The notes: generated by a model from the letters alone, not told the origin. A stretch of 64,000 nt of DNA from Blastococcus sp. CT_GayMR19 (GCF_004570385.1 NZ_SPQL01000012.1:1-64000); one strand, 5' to 3'. Shown: positions 34,414 through 43,655, counted from the stretch's first letter. Numbers and translations are program-made.

Positions 34414-35921
34414 GAGACGGCAGCTCTGGGTTCAACGTCGTCATCGCCGGCCAGGAGAGCCGCGACCAGATCCGGGGTCATCCGTTGGTCCACGCCGGTC
34501 AGCCGGCGGATCACGTACTCGCGTAGCGCCTGGCGGCCACTGTCCTGCCACTGCTCATCGTCCAGATTCAGAGTTTCAACGGGCGACAGCACACCCAGCA
34601 GTGGGGCCTGGGATCCCGGCGGCGGAGGCAGCTGCCGGGTGGCGACGATCACCGTGGCCAGCCCGGCCAGCTTCACCAGCAGCTCAGCGGCGATAGGGAA
34701 GGCCTGCTCGCGGGCCTCGTCCAGCCCGTCAACGACGAGTACTGGCGAGGGTGGCTCGTCGCCCTTTCCGGCAGCGGCCGTGTCGTTGTGGGCGCGTTGT
34801 AGCGCGCCGAGCAACTCGGCGGCGTTGCGCTCACCCGGCTCATACCGTGGCAGGCGCCCAGCGCGTACCAGTTGGGCGTCGAGCAGCTCCGCAATCCGGT
34901 CGGCGGTCAATCCGCGGGCGTGCACGTTTGCCGTGATCGCGCTCCGCCCGGGATCGGCGTGGCCCAAGTCGGGGTCGTCAGCGAGGAGCCGGACCCGTTC
35001 GGTGGGGTTGGCGACGCTGACCACCCTCCCGACCACCGCCGATTTGCCGGTGCCCGGCGAGCCGGTCACCACGAACAGCCCCGGCCGCGCGGCGGTCACC
35101 CAGCCCACGACCTGGTCGACCTCACCGGTGCGGCCGGTAAACCAGGACCGCTCGTCATCCTCTGCCCCGCCGCGGGCCGCGCGCAGAAGATGCTCGACCA
35201 CCTGCTCGGGCGCGTCCGGCCGATACAGCGGATTGGGCAACACCCACCAGCCGGAGCCGCTGGACCGGAAATCCAGCCGCTGCCGGTCGCTGGCCCACTC
35301 CTTCACAAGCGCGTCGCACAGGTCATCGCCGCGCAGCTCTCGGTTGTGCACCGACCATCGCCGCCGCAGGTCAGGATCGGATGGCCCCTCGCTGAGCAGC
35401 CGGCGCAGCTCGCGCCCGAACAACCCGTCACGGGCCTTCTCCGAGGCCTGGGCCGAGGCCAGCACGCCTACCCAGACGTGCTCGGCGTTCGGTGGCAGCT
35501 GGTCCAACATCTGCTTTGCTACCCCGGCCGAGTCGGCGGCAGCGCCGGAGTAGCACGTGTCAAAGATCAGTAGTAACTGACCGGCGCCCGAGTCGACGCA
35601 CGCGCGCATGACCTCGGTTGCGGCTATCCCGGCGCTCGGTCGCGGCATGGTGTTCGCCGCCCGGAGCAGCAGCTGCCCGGCCGAGACCACGCCGTGACCG
35701 GCCCACACCAGCAGCAGCGGCCCGCCGGAATCCTTCAGCGCGTCGAACAAGGCGTCTAAGTGATCGCGGACCAGCTGTTCGGTCGGGTCCAGCAGCGGCT
35801 CCCCGACCAACTCGGCGGACGCCAGCGCCCGCAGCTGCTTGACATCGCTACACGCGTACGTCAGAGGTTCCGCCCCGGGAGCCGTATCCACCCCGACCAG
35901 CACGAGTAGCCCCTGCGACAC
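34410..35921 (-). CDS. Caspase-like protease fused to STAND/NACHT-type P-loop ATPase (island gene 1)
   Basis: This protein of about 503 residues has an N-terminal caspase/metacaspase (C14) domain: VLVGVDTAPGAEPLTYACSDV at the start, catalytic His76 in VWAGHG and Cys123 in LLIFDTCYSG, and VLASAQASEKA after them. A P-loop domain follows from about residue 262: FTGRTGEVDQVVGWV, Walker A GSPGTGKS (287-294) and Walker B VLVVDGLDEA (394-403), then LREYVIRRL. The protein stops just where a STAND module would continue into its helical half, which is supplied by genes 2 and 3. GTG at 35921 is preferred (purine-rich AGGGGGA upstream); ATG at 35990 lacks a site. A protease activated by the ATPase/TPR switch is the likely role, by inference. 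Confidence 0.87.
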   Translation of the reverse strand: MSQGLLVLVGVDTAPGAEPLTYACSDVKQLRALASAELVGEPLLDPTEQLVRDHLDALFDALKDSGGPLLLVWAGHGVVSAGQLLLRAANTMPRPSAGIAATEVMRACVDSGAGQLLLIFDTCYSGAAADSAGVAKQMLDQLPPNAEHVWVGVLASAQASEKARDGLFGRELRRLLSEGPSDPDLRRRWSVHNRELRGDDLCDALVKEWASDRQRLDFRSSGSGWWVLPNPLYRPDAPEQVVEHLLRAARGGAEDDERSWFTGRTGEVDQVVGWVTAARPGLFVVTGSPGTGKSAVVGRVVSVANPTERVRLLADDPDLGHADPGRSAITANVHARGLTADRIAELLDAQLVRAGRLPRYEPGERNAAELLGALQRAHNDTAAAGKGDEPPSPVLVVDGLDEAREQAFPIAAELLVKLAGLATVIVATRQLPPPPGSQAPLLGVLSPVETLNLDDEQWQDSGRQALREYVIRRLTGVDQRMTPDLVAALLAGDDDVEPRAAVS

Positions 35922-36098
35922 GGTTCCCCCTAGGCCGTCACCGGACACGCCATCCTGCCCGCGATCCCGCCGGTGTGGTGTCGAACTCATCGGGCGAATC
36001 GCGAAGGAAAGACCGCGATGGCGGCGCGCGATGAGCTCCGGCGAGGCGCTGGGGTCCTGGTCCGGTTCTGAGCCGAGCGGCGCGCCATTGGCAGTCCC

Positions 36099-36467
36099 TC
36101 AATCAAGAGAGCTCGTTGGCGCCAGGATCTGCAGGAGGACCGGGTGCTTCACCTTTCGTATGTCCCGAGCGTGGAAGTGCTTGACCGCGTTCGTGACGTA
36201 GGCGTCGTCGCGGTCGATGCCGGCGTCCCCGAGCGCCCGGTCGAGGAGCTTCCCGGCAGGGCCCACGAACGGCTCGCCCTTCCGGTCCTCCTGGTCGCCG
36301 GGCTGCTCACCGACGAAGACGATCCGCGCGCTGACCGGTCCCTCCCCGAAGACGGTCTGCGTCGCCGGCTGCCACAGCTCGCACGCGCGGCAGCGCGCCG
36401 CCGCGGCGCGCAGTCCGTCCAGCCCGACGCCCTCGGGGGGCTGGGCCAGACCGTTCTCCTCGCTCAT
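36099..36467 (-). pseudogene. udgX': Truncated udgX (5' fragment) at right end of island
   Basis: From the ATG at 36467 the frame encodes the first 98 residues of UdgX almost exactly, with Gly25 replaced by Arg, up to VTNAVKHF. It then runs into unrelated sequence (HARDIRKVKHPVLLQ) and stops at 36099. The catalytic KRRIH loop and the C-terminal two thirds are missing, so it cannot be an active glycosylase. Because it keeps the short divergent spacer to the ABC transporter gene, this is probably the original udgX 5' end, displaced by the island. Confidence 0.9.
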
Positions 36468-36485
36468 GCCGTCGATGACACCGCA
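36173..36485. repeat. 313-bp direct repeat, right copy (udgX 5' end)
   Basis: Right-hand partner of the repeat at 25475-25787, with about 98.7% identity by my count and no gaps. It ends at the native intergenic region that leads into the ABC transporter ATPase gene at 36557. Confidence 0.95.
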
Positions 36486-36556
36486 GGAAAGGGCGGGGCG
36501 CGAGCGGGGTCGACCGATACGGTCGATGCAGGAAGCAACCACCTGGGAGGGGACGC

Positions 36557-37465
36557 GTGCTCGAGTTCGACGGGCTGCACAAGAGCTTCGGGAGCAACCG
36601 GGTGCTCGAGGGAGTGGGCTTCGCGGTCGCGCCCGGGACGATGTTCGGGTTCTGCGGCTCCAACGGGGCCGGCAAGACGACGACGATGCGCATCGCGATG
36701 GGGCTGGTGCGGCCCGACGCCGGCGAGGTGCGCTGGCAGGGCTCCCCGCTGGACCTGGACGCCCGCCGCCGGGTCGGCTACATGCCGGAGGAGCGCGGCC
36801 TCTATCCGAAGATGAAGGTCGGCGAGCAGGTCGCCTACTTCGCGCGGTTGCACGGGCTGGACGCCGCCGCGGCAACGCGGGCCGCATCGGTTTGGGTCGA
36901 GCGTCTCGGGCTCGGTGAGCGGCGGGGCGACCCGGTGGAGAAGCTCTCGCTGGGCAACCAGCAGCGCGTGCAGCTGGCCGCGGCCCTGGTCAGCCGGCCC
37001 GAGGTGCTCATCCTCGACGAGCCGTTCTCCGGGCTGGATCCCGTCGGCGTCGACTCGCTCGCCGAGGCGCTCCTCGACCAGTGCCGGCGGGGCGTGCCCG
37101 TCGTCTTCTCCAGCCACCAGCTCGACCTGGTCGAGCGGCTCTGCGACTCCGTCGGGATCCTCGCGCGCGGCCGCATCGTCGCCACCGGGACGGTGGAGGA
37201 GCTGCGGCGCCGCGAGACCGGCCGGCTGCTGCGGGTCGTCGTGCCCGACGCGGCCGCGCACTGGGCGGCCGGTCTGCCCGGCGTCCGCATCGTCTCCGAG
37301 CGGGCCGGCGACACGCTGCTGGAGCTCGCGGCCGACGCCGACGACCAGGCCGTGCTCGCCGCGGCCGTGGGCACCGGCCGGGTCACCCACTTCGCCTGGC
37401 AGCAGCCCAGCCTCGTCGAGCTCTTCCGCGAGGCCGTGGCCGCACCGCAGGAGGTGGCTGCGTGA
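36557..37465 (+). CDS. ABC transporter ATP-binding protein (NatA-like)
   Basis: This 302-residue ATPase has Walker A GSNGAGKTT, the Q-loop VGYMPEERGLYPKMKV, an altered signature LSLGNQQRVQ (usually LSGGxxQR, here LSLGNQQR as in NatA/YhaQ-type exporters), Walker B VLILDEPFSGLDP and switch SSHQLDLVE. A C-terminal regulatory domain of about 90 residues follows. GTG at 36557 is preceded by GGGAGGGGA. It pairs with the permease gene 73 bases downstream. Confidence 0.92.
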   Translation: MLEFDGLHKSFGSNRVLEGVGFAVAPGTMFGFCGSNGAGKTTTMRIAMGLVRPDAGEVRWQGSPLDLDARRRVGYMPEERGLYPKMKVGEQVAYFARLHGLDAAAATRAASVWVERLGLGERRGDPVEKLSLGNQQRVQLAAALVSRPEVLILDEPFSGLDPVGVDSLAEALLDQCRRGVPVVFSSHQLDLVERLCDSVGILARGRIVATGTVEELRRRETGRLLRVVVPDAAAHWAAGLPGVRIVSERAGDTLLELAADADDQAVLAAAVGTGRVTHFAWQQPSLVELFREAVAAPQEVAA

Positions 37466-37538
37466 GCGAGTTCGCGAGCTCACCAATGGGCAGAGCAGCG
37501 GCGCGAGCGTGGCCGACGAGCGCCAGCGAGGAGGCGCA

Positions 37539-38723
37539 GTGAGCGAGCCGCGCAGCCTGAGCTCCACGTCGATGATCCGGCTGGTCGCCGCCCGCGAGAT
37601 CTCCGCGCGCGTCCGCGACAAGAACTTCCTCATCAGCTCTGCGGTGATCCTCGTGCTGCTGATCGGCACCCTGGGCCTGCAGGTGGCGTTCAGCTCCGGC
37701 GGCGAGGAGACCCGGATCGGGGTCGTCGGCGACGTGGGGCAACTGGGGCCGGCCCTGGAGGCGCAGGGTCAGGCGCTCGAGGTCGACGTCGAGGTCGTGG
37801 AGTTCGACGACGAGGCCGCGGGCCGGGCGGCGGTCGAGGCGGAGGAGGTCGACGGCGTCCTCGTGGCCGAGGGCGATCCGGAGCTGCTGGTCCAGCAGTC
37901 GGCGGGCGGGGCGCTGCAGGCGGTCGTCCAGGGAGCGGTGGCGCAGCTGTCGATCGCCGAGCAGCTCTCGGCGGCCGGGGTGGGTGCCCTCGACGTCCCG
38001 AAGGTGTCGGTCCGCGCGCTCGACCCGGGCGCGGAGCAGGACCAGCAGCGGGTGGTCGTCGCGATCATCGGCGTCGGCGTCCTCTACGGGCTGCTGATCC
38101 TCTTCGGTCAGTTCGTCGCCCAGGGCGTGGTGGAGGAGAAGTCGAGCCGGGTCGTCGAGCTGCTGCTGGCCACGATGCGGCCGTGGCAGCTCCTGGCCGG
38201 GAAGATCGTCGGGCTCGGGCTGCTCGGGCTGGCCCAGATCGTGGTCATCGCGGTCGTGGGGGTGGCGGGTGCGCTCGCCTTCGACCTGGTCGACATCCCG
38301 GGCGAACTGATCGGCACCGCCGTCTCGGTCGTCCTCTGGTTCGTGCTGGGTTACGCCTTCTACGCGGCCATCTTCGCCGTGGCGGCGTCCCTGGTCAGCC
38401 GCCAGGAGGACCTCGCCGCCGTCGTCATGCCGACGACGCTGGTCCTCGTGGTCGCCTTTCTCGTCGGGATCCAAGCGTCGGCGGACCCCGACGGCGCCCT
38501 CGCGGCGATCACGTCCTACGTGCCGGGCCTGTCGCCGCTCGTGATGCCGGTGCGGCAGGCGGCGGGCGACGTGGCGGTCTGGGAGATCGCGCTCGCCGTC
38601 GTCCTGATGCTGGTCGCCATCACGGGGATCGTGCGGGTCGGTGGGCGGATCTACGCCGGGGCGCTGCTGCGGACCGGCGGCCGGATCAAGATGCGCGAGG
38701 CGCTGCGGGCCGAGCGCGTCTGA
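37539..38723 (+). CDS. ABC-2 type permease (NatB/YhaP-like)
   Basis: This 394-residue membrane subunit has a first helix at about residues 30-47 (FLISSAVILVLLIGTLGLQVAF), then a large extracytoplasmic domain rich in Glu/Val/Ala (about 50-170), and five further helices. EEKSSRVVELLLATMRPWQLLAGKIVGLGLLGLAQ is the ABC-2/NatB hallmark. It partners the ATPase encoded just upstream, probably exporting ions or a small molecule. A GAGGAGG site precedes the GTG at 37539. Confidence 0.9.
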   Translation: MSEPRSLSSTSMIRLVAAREISARVRDKNFLISSAVILVLLIGTLGLQVAFSSGGEETRIGVVGDVGQLGPALEAQGQALEVDVEVVEFDDEAAGRAAVEAEEVDGVLVAEGDPELLVQQSAGGALQAVVQGAVAQLSIAEQLSAAGVGALDVPKVSVRALDPGAEQDQQRVVVAIIGVGVLYGLLILFGQFVAQGVVEEKSSRVVELLLATMRPWQLLAGKIVGLGLLGLAQIVVIAVVGVAGALAFDLVDIPGELIGTAVSVVLWFVLGYAFYAAIFAVAASLVSRQEDLAAVVMPTTLVLVVAFLVGIQASADPDGALAAITSYVPGLSPLVMPVRQAAGDVAVWEIALAVVLMLVAITGIVRVGGRIYAGALLRTGGRIKMREALRAERV

Positions 38724-38755
38724 CCGCACCGCACGGAGCCGACGCGTCACTGCGA

Positions 38756-38777
38756 GAGCCGCCCCGCAGGGCGGCTC
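38756..38777. terminator. Terminator hairpin after ABC permease, overlapping REP-like sequence
   Basis: GAGCCGCCC (38756-38764) pairs perfectly with GGGCGGCTC (38769-38777) over the tetraloop CGCA, 33 bases after the permease stop. The next 20 bases (GGCGGTTGCACGGCGGCTCC at 38779-38798) carry the same core as the palindromes at 9617 and 61822. A perfect GTTGCGCGCAAC palindrome follows at about 38817-38828, close to the LLM oxidoreductase start, and could be an operator. Confidence 0.65.
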
Positions 38778-38851
38778 CGGCGGTTGCACGGCGGCTCCCG
38801 TCGGCCCGGGTTGGCCGGTTGCGCGCAACGGGGCGCGGGTAGCCGGGCCGC

Positions 38852-39832
38852 ATGGGCATGCAGCTGGGCTACACGATGATGACCGAGCAGGCCGGACCGA
38901 AGGATCTGGTCGCGCACGTGGTGGGCGCGGAGGACGCGGGCTTCGACTTCGCCGTCTGCAGCGACCACTTCTTCCCCTGGCTGGACGAGATGGGCCACTC
39001 GCCGCACGCCTGGACCGTCCTCGGCGCCGCCGCTCAGGCCACGAGCCGCATCCCGCTCACCACCTACGTGACCTGCCCGAGCTTCCGGTACCACCCGGCG
39101 GTCGTGGCCCAGAAGGCCGCGACCCTCCAGCTGCTCTCCGACGGCCGGTTCACCCTCGGCCTCGGCTCGGGGGAGAACCTCAACGAGCACGTCGTGGGCG
39201 CGGGCTGGCCGCCGGCCGACGTCCGGCAGGAGATGCTGGTCGAGGCGCTGCACATCATCCGCGAGCTCTTCGACGGGGAGGGCTACACCAACTACCGCGG
39301 CGAGCACTTCGACGTCGAGTCGGCCAGGCTCTGGGACCTTCCCGAGAAGCGGGTGCCGATCGGCGTCGCCGTCTCCGGCAAGCAGTCCTGCGAGATCGCC
39401 GGCGAACTGGGCGACGTGATGATCGGCGTCGAGCCGAAGCCCGAGCTCGGCCAGTGGTTCGACGCCGCCGGCGGCGCCGGCAAGCCGCGGATCGGGCAGA
39501 TGCCCATCAGCTTCGACACCGACCAGGACGCCGCCGTCACCCGGGCGCACACCCTGTTCCGCTGGTTCGGTCTGGGCTGGAAGGTCAACGCCGAGCTGCC
39601 CGGCCCGCCGGCCTTCGACGCCGCCAGTCAGTTCGTCCGCGAGGAGGACGTCGCCGGCAGCATCCCCTGCGGCGACGACGTCGACGCCGTCCTCGAGGCG
39701 GCCAAGGAGTACGCCGACGCCGGCTTCACCCACCTCGCCCTGGTGCAGATCGGCGGCGACCAGCAGGTTCCCTACATCGAGTGGGCCCGGAAGACCCTGA
39801 TGCCGGCCTGGCGGGACGCGTTCGGCGGCTGA
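38852..39832 (+). CDS. LLM-class F420-dependent oxidoreductase (TIGR03557-like)
   Basis: This 326-residue luciferase-fold enzyme begins MGMQLGYTMMTEQAGPKDLVAHVVGAEDAGFDFAVCSDHFFPW. It contains LGSGENLNEHVVGAGWPPADVRQEML and IGVAVSGKQSCEIAGELGDVMIG, which place it with the F420-dependent G6P-dehydrogenase-like group (TIGR03557 type). The cofactor is probably F420 rather than FMN, by family; the substrate is unknown. Upstream TAGCCG-N6-ATG is a weak leaderless-type signal. Confidence 0.9.
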   Translation: MGMQLGYTMMTEQAGPKDLVAHVVGAEDAGFDFAVCSDHFFPWLDEMGHSPHAWTVLGAAAQATSRIPLTTYVTCPSFRYHPAVVAQKAATLQLLSDGRFTLGLGSGENLNEHVVGAGWPPADVRQEMLVEALHIIRELFDGEGYTNYRGEHFDVESARLWDLPEKRVPIGVAVSGKQSCEIAGELGDVMIGVEPKPELGQWFDAAGGAGKPRIGQMPISFDTDQDAAVTRAHTLFRWFGLGWKVNAELPGPPAFDAASQFVREEDVAGSIPCGDDVDAVLEAAKEYADAGFTHLALVQIGGDQQVPYIEWARKTLMPAWRDAFGG

Positions 39833-39915
39833 TCGGGGGACATGCAGGCCACGATGGGGTGAGGTCACCCGCCAACCCGTCGTCCTGGGGGCTCCAGGCC
39901 GTGATCATCAGCGTC

Positions 39916-40776
39916 ATGACCGAGGACTTCGATGCGCGTCTGCGGCGGCTCTCTGCCTCCGTCGACACCGATGCGCTCGTCAACCTCGGCTGCGACCTGG
40001 CTGCGATCGACCGGCAGCAGGACGCCGAACGGTGCTTCCGCCGGGCCGCGGACCTGGGCGACAGCCTGGGCTCCTTCAATCTCGCGATCGCACTGCGGGC
40101 GCAGCAGCGGGACGTCGAGGCGGTGGCCGCCTACGAGGCCGCCGTCGACGGCGGCGTAACCGACGCTTGGCGCTGCCTGGGCGGGCTCCTCGAGGAGCTC
40201 GGTGACCTGGCCGGGGCGATGCGCGCCTACCGCGGAGCCGCCCGATCGGGAGACCTGGCCGGCGGGCTGCAGCTGGCGTTCCTCCTGCGCGAGCAGGGGG
40301 AGCGGCTGGAGGCGATGGAGGTCGCCGAGCAGATGGCCGCCGGTGGCCACGTCGAGAGCGCCGCCGTCCTCGCCTGCTGGCGCTGGTGCGCGACGCTGGA
40401 CACGACGCTCGAGGCCGACCTGCGGGCCGCCGCGGACCACTACCCGCCGGCGCGGGCCGACCTCGCGGACCTGCTGCGGGAGACCGACCGGCCGGCCGAG
40501 GCCCGGGCGGTGCTGGAGCGGGGCGCCAAGCTCGGCGAGGCCGTCGCCTGGCTGCCCCTGGGCAACTTCTACGCCGACGAGATGTGCGACGAGGAGGCCG
40601 CTGAGGAGGCCTACCGCGGCGGCATCGCGGCCGGTGAGGTGCACTGTCACCACAACCTCGCCTACCTGCTGGCCGAGCGCGGCGACCTCGAGGGCGCGCT
40701 CGAGCAGTTCCGCCTCGGCGCCGCGGCCGGCGACCGGCTCGCCGCCGACGCGCTGCGGGAGCTCGAGCACGGCTGA
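39916..40776 (+). CDS. Tetratricopeptide/Sel1-like repeat protein
   Basis: This cytoplasmic protein of about 286 residues consists of roughly seven degenerate TPR/Sel1-like units, e.g. LVNLGCDLAAIDRQQDAERCFRRAADLG, AWRCLGGLLEELGDLAGAMRAYRGAARSG, and HHNLAYLLAERGDLEGALEQFRLGAAAGD. It has no catalytic domain and probably mediates protein contacts. These repeats are divergent and about 34-36 residues long, unlike the uniform 45-residue arrays of the island. ATG at 39916 is preferred; GTG at 39901 is possible. Confidence 0.85.
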   Translation: MTEDFDARLRRLSASVDTDALVNLGCDLAAIDRQQDAERCFRRAADLGDSLGSFNLAIALRAQQRDVEAVAAYEAAVDGGVTDAWRCLGGLLEELGDLAGAMRAYRGAARSGDLAGGLQLAFLLREQGERLEAMEVAEQMAAGGHVESAAVLACWRWCATLDTTLEADLRAAADHYPPARADLADLLRETDRPAEARAVLERGAKLGEAVAWLPLGNFYADEMCDEEAAEEAYRGGIAAGEVHCHHNLAYLLAERGDLEGALEQFRLGAAAGDRLAADALRELEHG

Positions 40777-40821
40777 ACCCGGCCCGCGCCGACCCGACAT
40801 CAGCCCGTCACACGGGAGTCG

Positions 40822-40833
40822 GATACTGCGCAC
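40822..40833 (+). promoter_or_regulatory. Possible leaderless -10 box for ppc
   Basis: GATACT at 40822-40827 is followed by six bases and the GTG of ppc at 40834. It keeps the key A at position 2 and T at position 6 of a -10 box. No ribosome-binding site is seen. This is a weaker match than the TANNNT boxes elsewhere in the window. Confidence 0.45.
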
Positions 40834-43653
40834 GTGTCCGAAGCCACCGTCGACGTCGCCGACCTCCGCTCGTCAGACTCGCCTGGCGCCGCCGTCCGCG
40901 CCGACGACGCACCGCTGCGCGACGACATCCGCCTGCTGGGCCGTGTCCTGGGTGAGGTGATCGGGGAGCAGGCCGGCTCCGACGTCCTGGACCTGGTCGA
41001 GTCCACCCGTGTCGAGGCCTTCAAGATCCGCCGCTCGGAGGTGGACCGCGTCGAGCTGGCCCAGCGGCTGGCCGGGCTCGACATCAAGTCGGCCAACCAC
41101 GTCATCCGCGCCTTCAGCCACTTCTCGCTGCTGGCCAACCTGGCCGAGGACATCCACCACGAGCGGCGCCGCCGGTTCCACCGCCGGGAGGGCTCGCCCC
41201 CGCAGAAGGGCAGCCTGGCCGCCACCTTCCAGCTGCTGGACGAGGCCGATCTGAAGGCCGACGTCGTCGCGCGCGAGCTCGCCGGGGCCCTCGTGTGCCC
41301 GGTCGTGACGGCCCACCCGACCGAGGTGCGGCGCAAGACGATCTCCGACGTGCAGCGGCAGGTCATGGAGCTCATCCGTCAGCGCGACCGGACGGCGGTG
41401 GGCGAGGGGGACGACGCCGAGTGGTCGGCCAAGCTGTGGCGCTCGGTGCTCACCCTCTGGCAGAGCGCGCTGCTGCGGCTGTCCCGGCTGCGGCTGACCG
41501 ACGAGATCGACGAGGCGCTGCGGTACTACGAGCTGTCGCTGTTCGACGTCGTCCCGGCCCTCAACGCCGAGCTCCGCCGCGCGCTGAACGAGCGCTGGCC
41601 CGACGCCGGCCTGCTGCCCCGGCCCATGCTGCTGCCCGGCTCCTGGATCGGCGGCGACCGGGACGGCAACCCCTTCGTCACCGCCGACGCGCTGCGGCGG
41701 GCCACCACCCGCCAGGCCGAGACGGCGCTCGGCCACCACCTGGCCGAGCTGGAGGCTCTCCGCGACGAGCTGTCGATGTCCGATCGGCTGGTCACCCCGA
41801 CGCCGGAGCTGTACTCCCTGGCCGAGGCATCCCGGGACGACCTGGCCTTCCGCGCCGACGAGCCCTACCGCCGGGCCCTGACCGGGATCTCGGCGCGGCT
41901 GGCCGCCACCGCGAAGCGGGTGCTCGGCCACGTCCCGGGGCCGGCGCCGCACGCGGAGCTGCCGGTCTACGACTCTCCCGACCAGCTGCGTGCCGACCTC
42001 GACGTGGTGGACACCTCACTGCGCAGCCACGGCGCGGCGGCGCTCGCCGACGACCGTCTGCTCCGGCTGCGGGAGGCGGTGGAGGTCTTCGGCTTCCACC
42101 TGTGCGGGCTGGACATGCGGCAGAACGCCGCCGTCCACGAGCAGGTGGTGCGGGAGCTGCTGGCCTGGGCCGGCGTGTGCGACGACTACACCGGGCTGGA
42201 CGAGGCGGCCCGGGTGGAGCTGCTCGCCGGTGAGCTGAGGTTGCGCCGTCCGCTCGTCCGTCCGGACGCCGAGCTGTCGGAGGACGCGCGGGGCGAGCTC
42301 GACGTCCTGCTCGCGGCGGCGGACCAGGTGGCACTGCTCGGGCCGCGCACCATCCCGAACTACGTGATCAGCATGTGCGAGTCGGTGAGCGACGTCCTGG
42401 AGGTCGCCGTCCTGCTCAAGGAGGTCGGCCTGCTCGACCCCGGCGCCGAGAGCGGTCCGACCTGCTCGGTGGGCATCTCGCCGCTGTTCGAGACGATCGA
42501 CGACCTGCAGGCCGCCGGGAGGACGCTCACCGCCGTCCTGGACCAGCCGCTGTACCGGTCGATGCTCGCCGGCCGCGGCGACGTCCAGGAGGTCATGCTC
42601 GGCTACTCCGACAGCAACAAGGACGGCGGCTACCTGGCCGCCAACTGGGCGCTCTATCGCGCCGAGCTGGACCTGGTCGAGGTGGCGCGGACCGAGAACA
42701 TCCGGCTGCGCCTCTTCCACGGCCGCGGCGGCACGGTGGGCCGGGGCGGCGGGCCCAGCTACGAGGCGATCCGGGCGCAGCCGCCGGGCGCCGTCGCCGG
42801 GGCGCTGCGGATCACCGAGCAGGGCGAGGTGATCGCCGCCAAGTACGGCGATCCCGACCGGGCCCGGCGCAACCTGGAGGCGCTCGTCGCGGCAACGCTG
42901 GAGTCCAGCCTGCTCGACATCGAAGGGCTGGGGGACGACGCCGAACCGGCCTACGCACTCCTCGACGAGCTCGCCGCCCGGGCGCAGCAGGCCTACCGCG
43001 CCCTGGTGCACGAGACGCCGGGCTTCGTCGAGTGGTTCCGCGCCGCGACGCCGATCGGCGAGCTCGGCGAGCTGAACATCGGCAGCCGGCCACCTTCGCG
43101 CAAGGCCGGCAACTCGATAGCCGACCTGCGCGCCATCCCGTGGGTGTTCAGCTGGTCGCAGGCGCGCATCATGCTGCCCGGCTGGTACGGCACCGGGTCG
43201 GCGCTCGAGGCCTGGGTCGACGAGGACGGAGGCGACGGCTCCGACGAGAAGCTGAGCCGGCTGCAGGAGCTGCACCGCCACTGGCCGTTCTTCCGCACCG
43301 TGCTGTCCAACATGGGCATGGTGCTGGCCAAGACCGACCTGGGCCTGGCCGCCCGCTACGCCGAGCTGGTGCCCGACGAGGAGCTCCGCGCCCGGGTGTT
43401 CGACCAGATCACCGCGGAGCACGAGCGCACCTGCCGGATGCTGCTGGCCATCACCGGCGACGACGACCTGCTGGCGGACAACCCGTCGCTGAAGCGGTCG
43501 ATCCGGAACCGCTTCCCCTACCTCGAGCCGCTGCACCACCTGCAGGTCGAGATGCTCCGGCGCCGTCGCGGCGGGGACGACGACGAGCTGACCCGCCGCA
43601 ACATCCAGCTGACCATCAACGGCATCGCGACGGCCCTGCGCAACAGCGGGTGA
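40834..43653 (+). CDS. ppc: Phosphoenolpyruvate carboxylase
   Basis: This 939-residue enzyme adds bicarbonate to PEP, giving oxaloacetate to refill the TCA cycle. It fits the citrate synthase encoded 20 kb upstream. The catalytic His lies in [13 protein letters not shown] (about residue 160), the bicarbonate/PEP loop in [14 protein letters not shown] (about 628-641), and the C-terminal Arg/Lys stretch in GSRPPSRK; the protein ends in the expected [28 protein letters not shown] is also conserved. Full length for the family. Confidence 0.96.
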   Translation: MSEATVDVADLRSSDSPGAAVRADDAPLRDDIRLLGRVLGEVIGEQAGSDVLDLVESTRVEAFKIRRSEVDRVELAQRLAGLDIKSANHVIRAFSHFSLLANLAEDIHHERRRRFHRREGSPPQKGSLAATFQLLDEADLKADVVARELAGALVCPVVTAHPTEVRRKTISDVQRQVMELIRQRDRTAVGEGDDAEWSAKLWRSVLTLWQSALLRLSRLRLTDEIDEALRYYELSLFDVVPALNAELRRALNERWPDAGLLPRPMLLPGSWIGGDRDGNPFVTADALRRATTRQAETALGHHLAELEALRDELSMSDRLVTPTPELYSLAEASRDDLAFRADEPYRRALTGISARLAATAKRVLGHVPGPAPHAELPVYDSPDQLRADLDVVDTSLRSHGAAALADDRLLRLREAVEVFGFHLCGLDMRQNAAVHEQVVRELLAWAGVCDDYTGLDEAARVELLAGELRLRRPLVRPDAELSEDARGELDVLLAAADQVALLGPRTIPNYVISMCESVSDVLEVAVLLKEVGLLDPGAESGPTCSVGISPLFETIDDLQAAGRTLTAVLDQPLYRSMLAGRGDVQEVMLGYSDSNKDGGYLAANWALYRAELDLVEVARTENIRLRLFHGRGGTVGRGGGPSYEAIRAQPPGAVAGALRITEQGEVIAAKYGDPDRARRNLEALVAATLESSLLDIEGLGDDAEPAYALLDELAARAQQAYRALVHETPGFVEWFRAATPIGELGELNIGSRPPSRKAGNSIADLRAIPWVFSWSQARIMLPGWYGTGSALEAWVDEDGGDGSDEKLSRLQELHRHWPFFRTVLSNMGMVLAKTDLGLAARYAELVPDEELRARVFDQITAEHERTCRMLLAITGDDDLLADNPSLKRSIRNRFPYLEPLHHLQVEMLRRRRGGDDDELTRRNIQLTINGIATALRNSG

Positions 43654-43655
43654 CC

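Larger units (their letters stand above)
25475..36172. mobile_element. Putative 10.7-kb genomic island inserted in udgX
   Basis: The region between equivalent points of the two 313-bp repeats is 10,698 bp long. It contains a new udgX 5' end, a short spacer (25788-25929) with no gene seen, the four-gene caspase/STAND/TPR/hydrolase operon and its upstream region (35922-36098). Removing it would rejoin the native udgX 3' part to the 5' copy beside the ABC transporter genes and restore an intact divergent locus. No integrase, transposase, tRNA or terminal inverted repeat is visible, so a single homologous crossover of a circular molecule or linear donor DNA is more likely than site-specific integration. 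That mechanism is inference. Confidence 0.75.

Noticed and set aside
25475-36485. Integrase-type attachment sites (attL/attR) for the island
   Set aside because: The repeat is 313 bp of a protein gene, not a tRNA end, and no recombinase gene lies inside. Homologous recombination is simpler.
40000-40776. Relationship of the TPR protein at 39916 to the island TPR proteins
   Set aside because: Its repeats are 34-36 residues, divergent and lack the NLG/ADALPPT/ADNPAYTG pattern, so it is an unrelated TPR/Sel1 protein.
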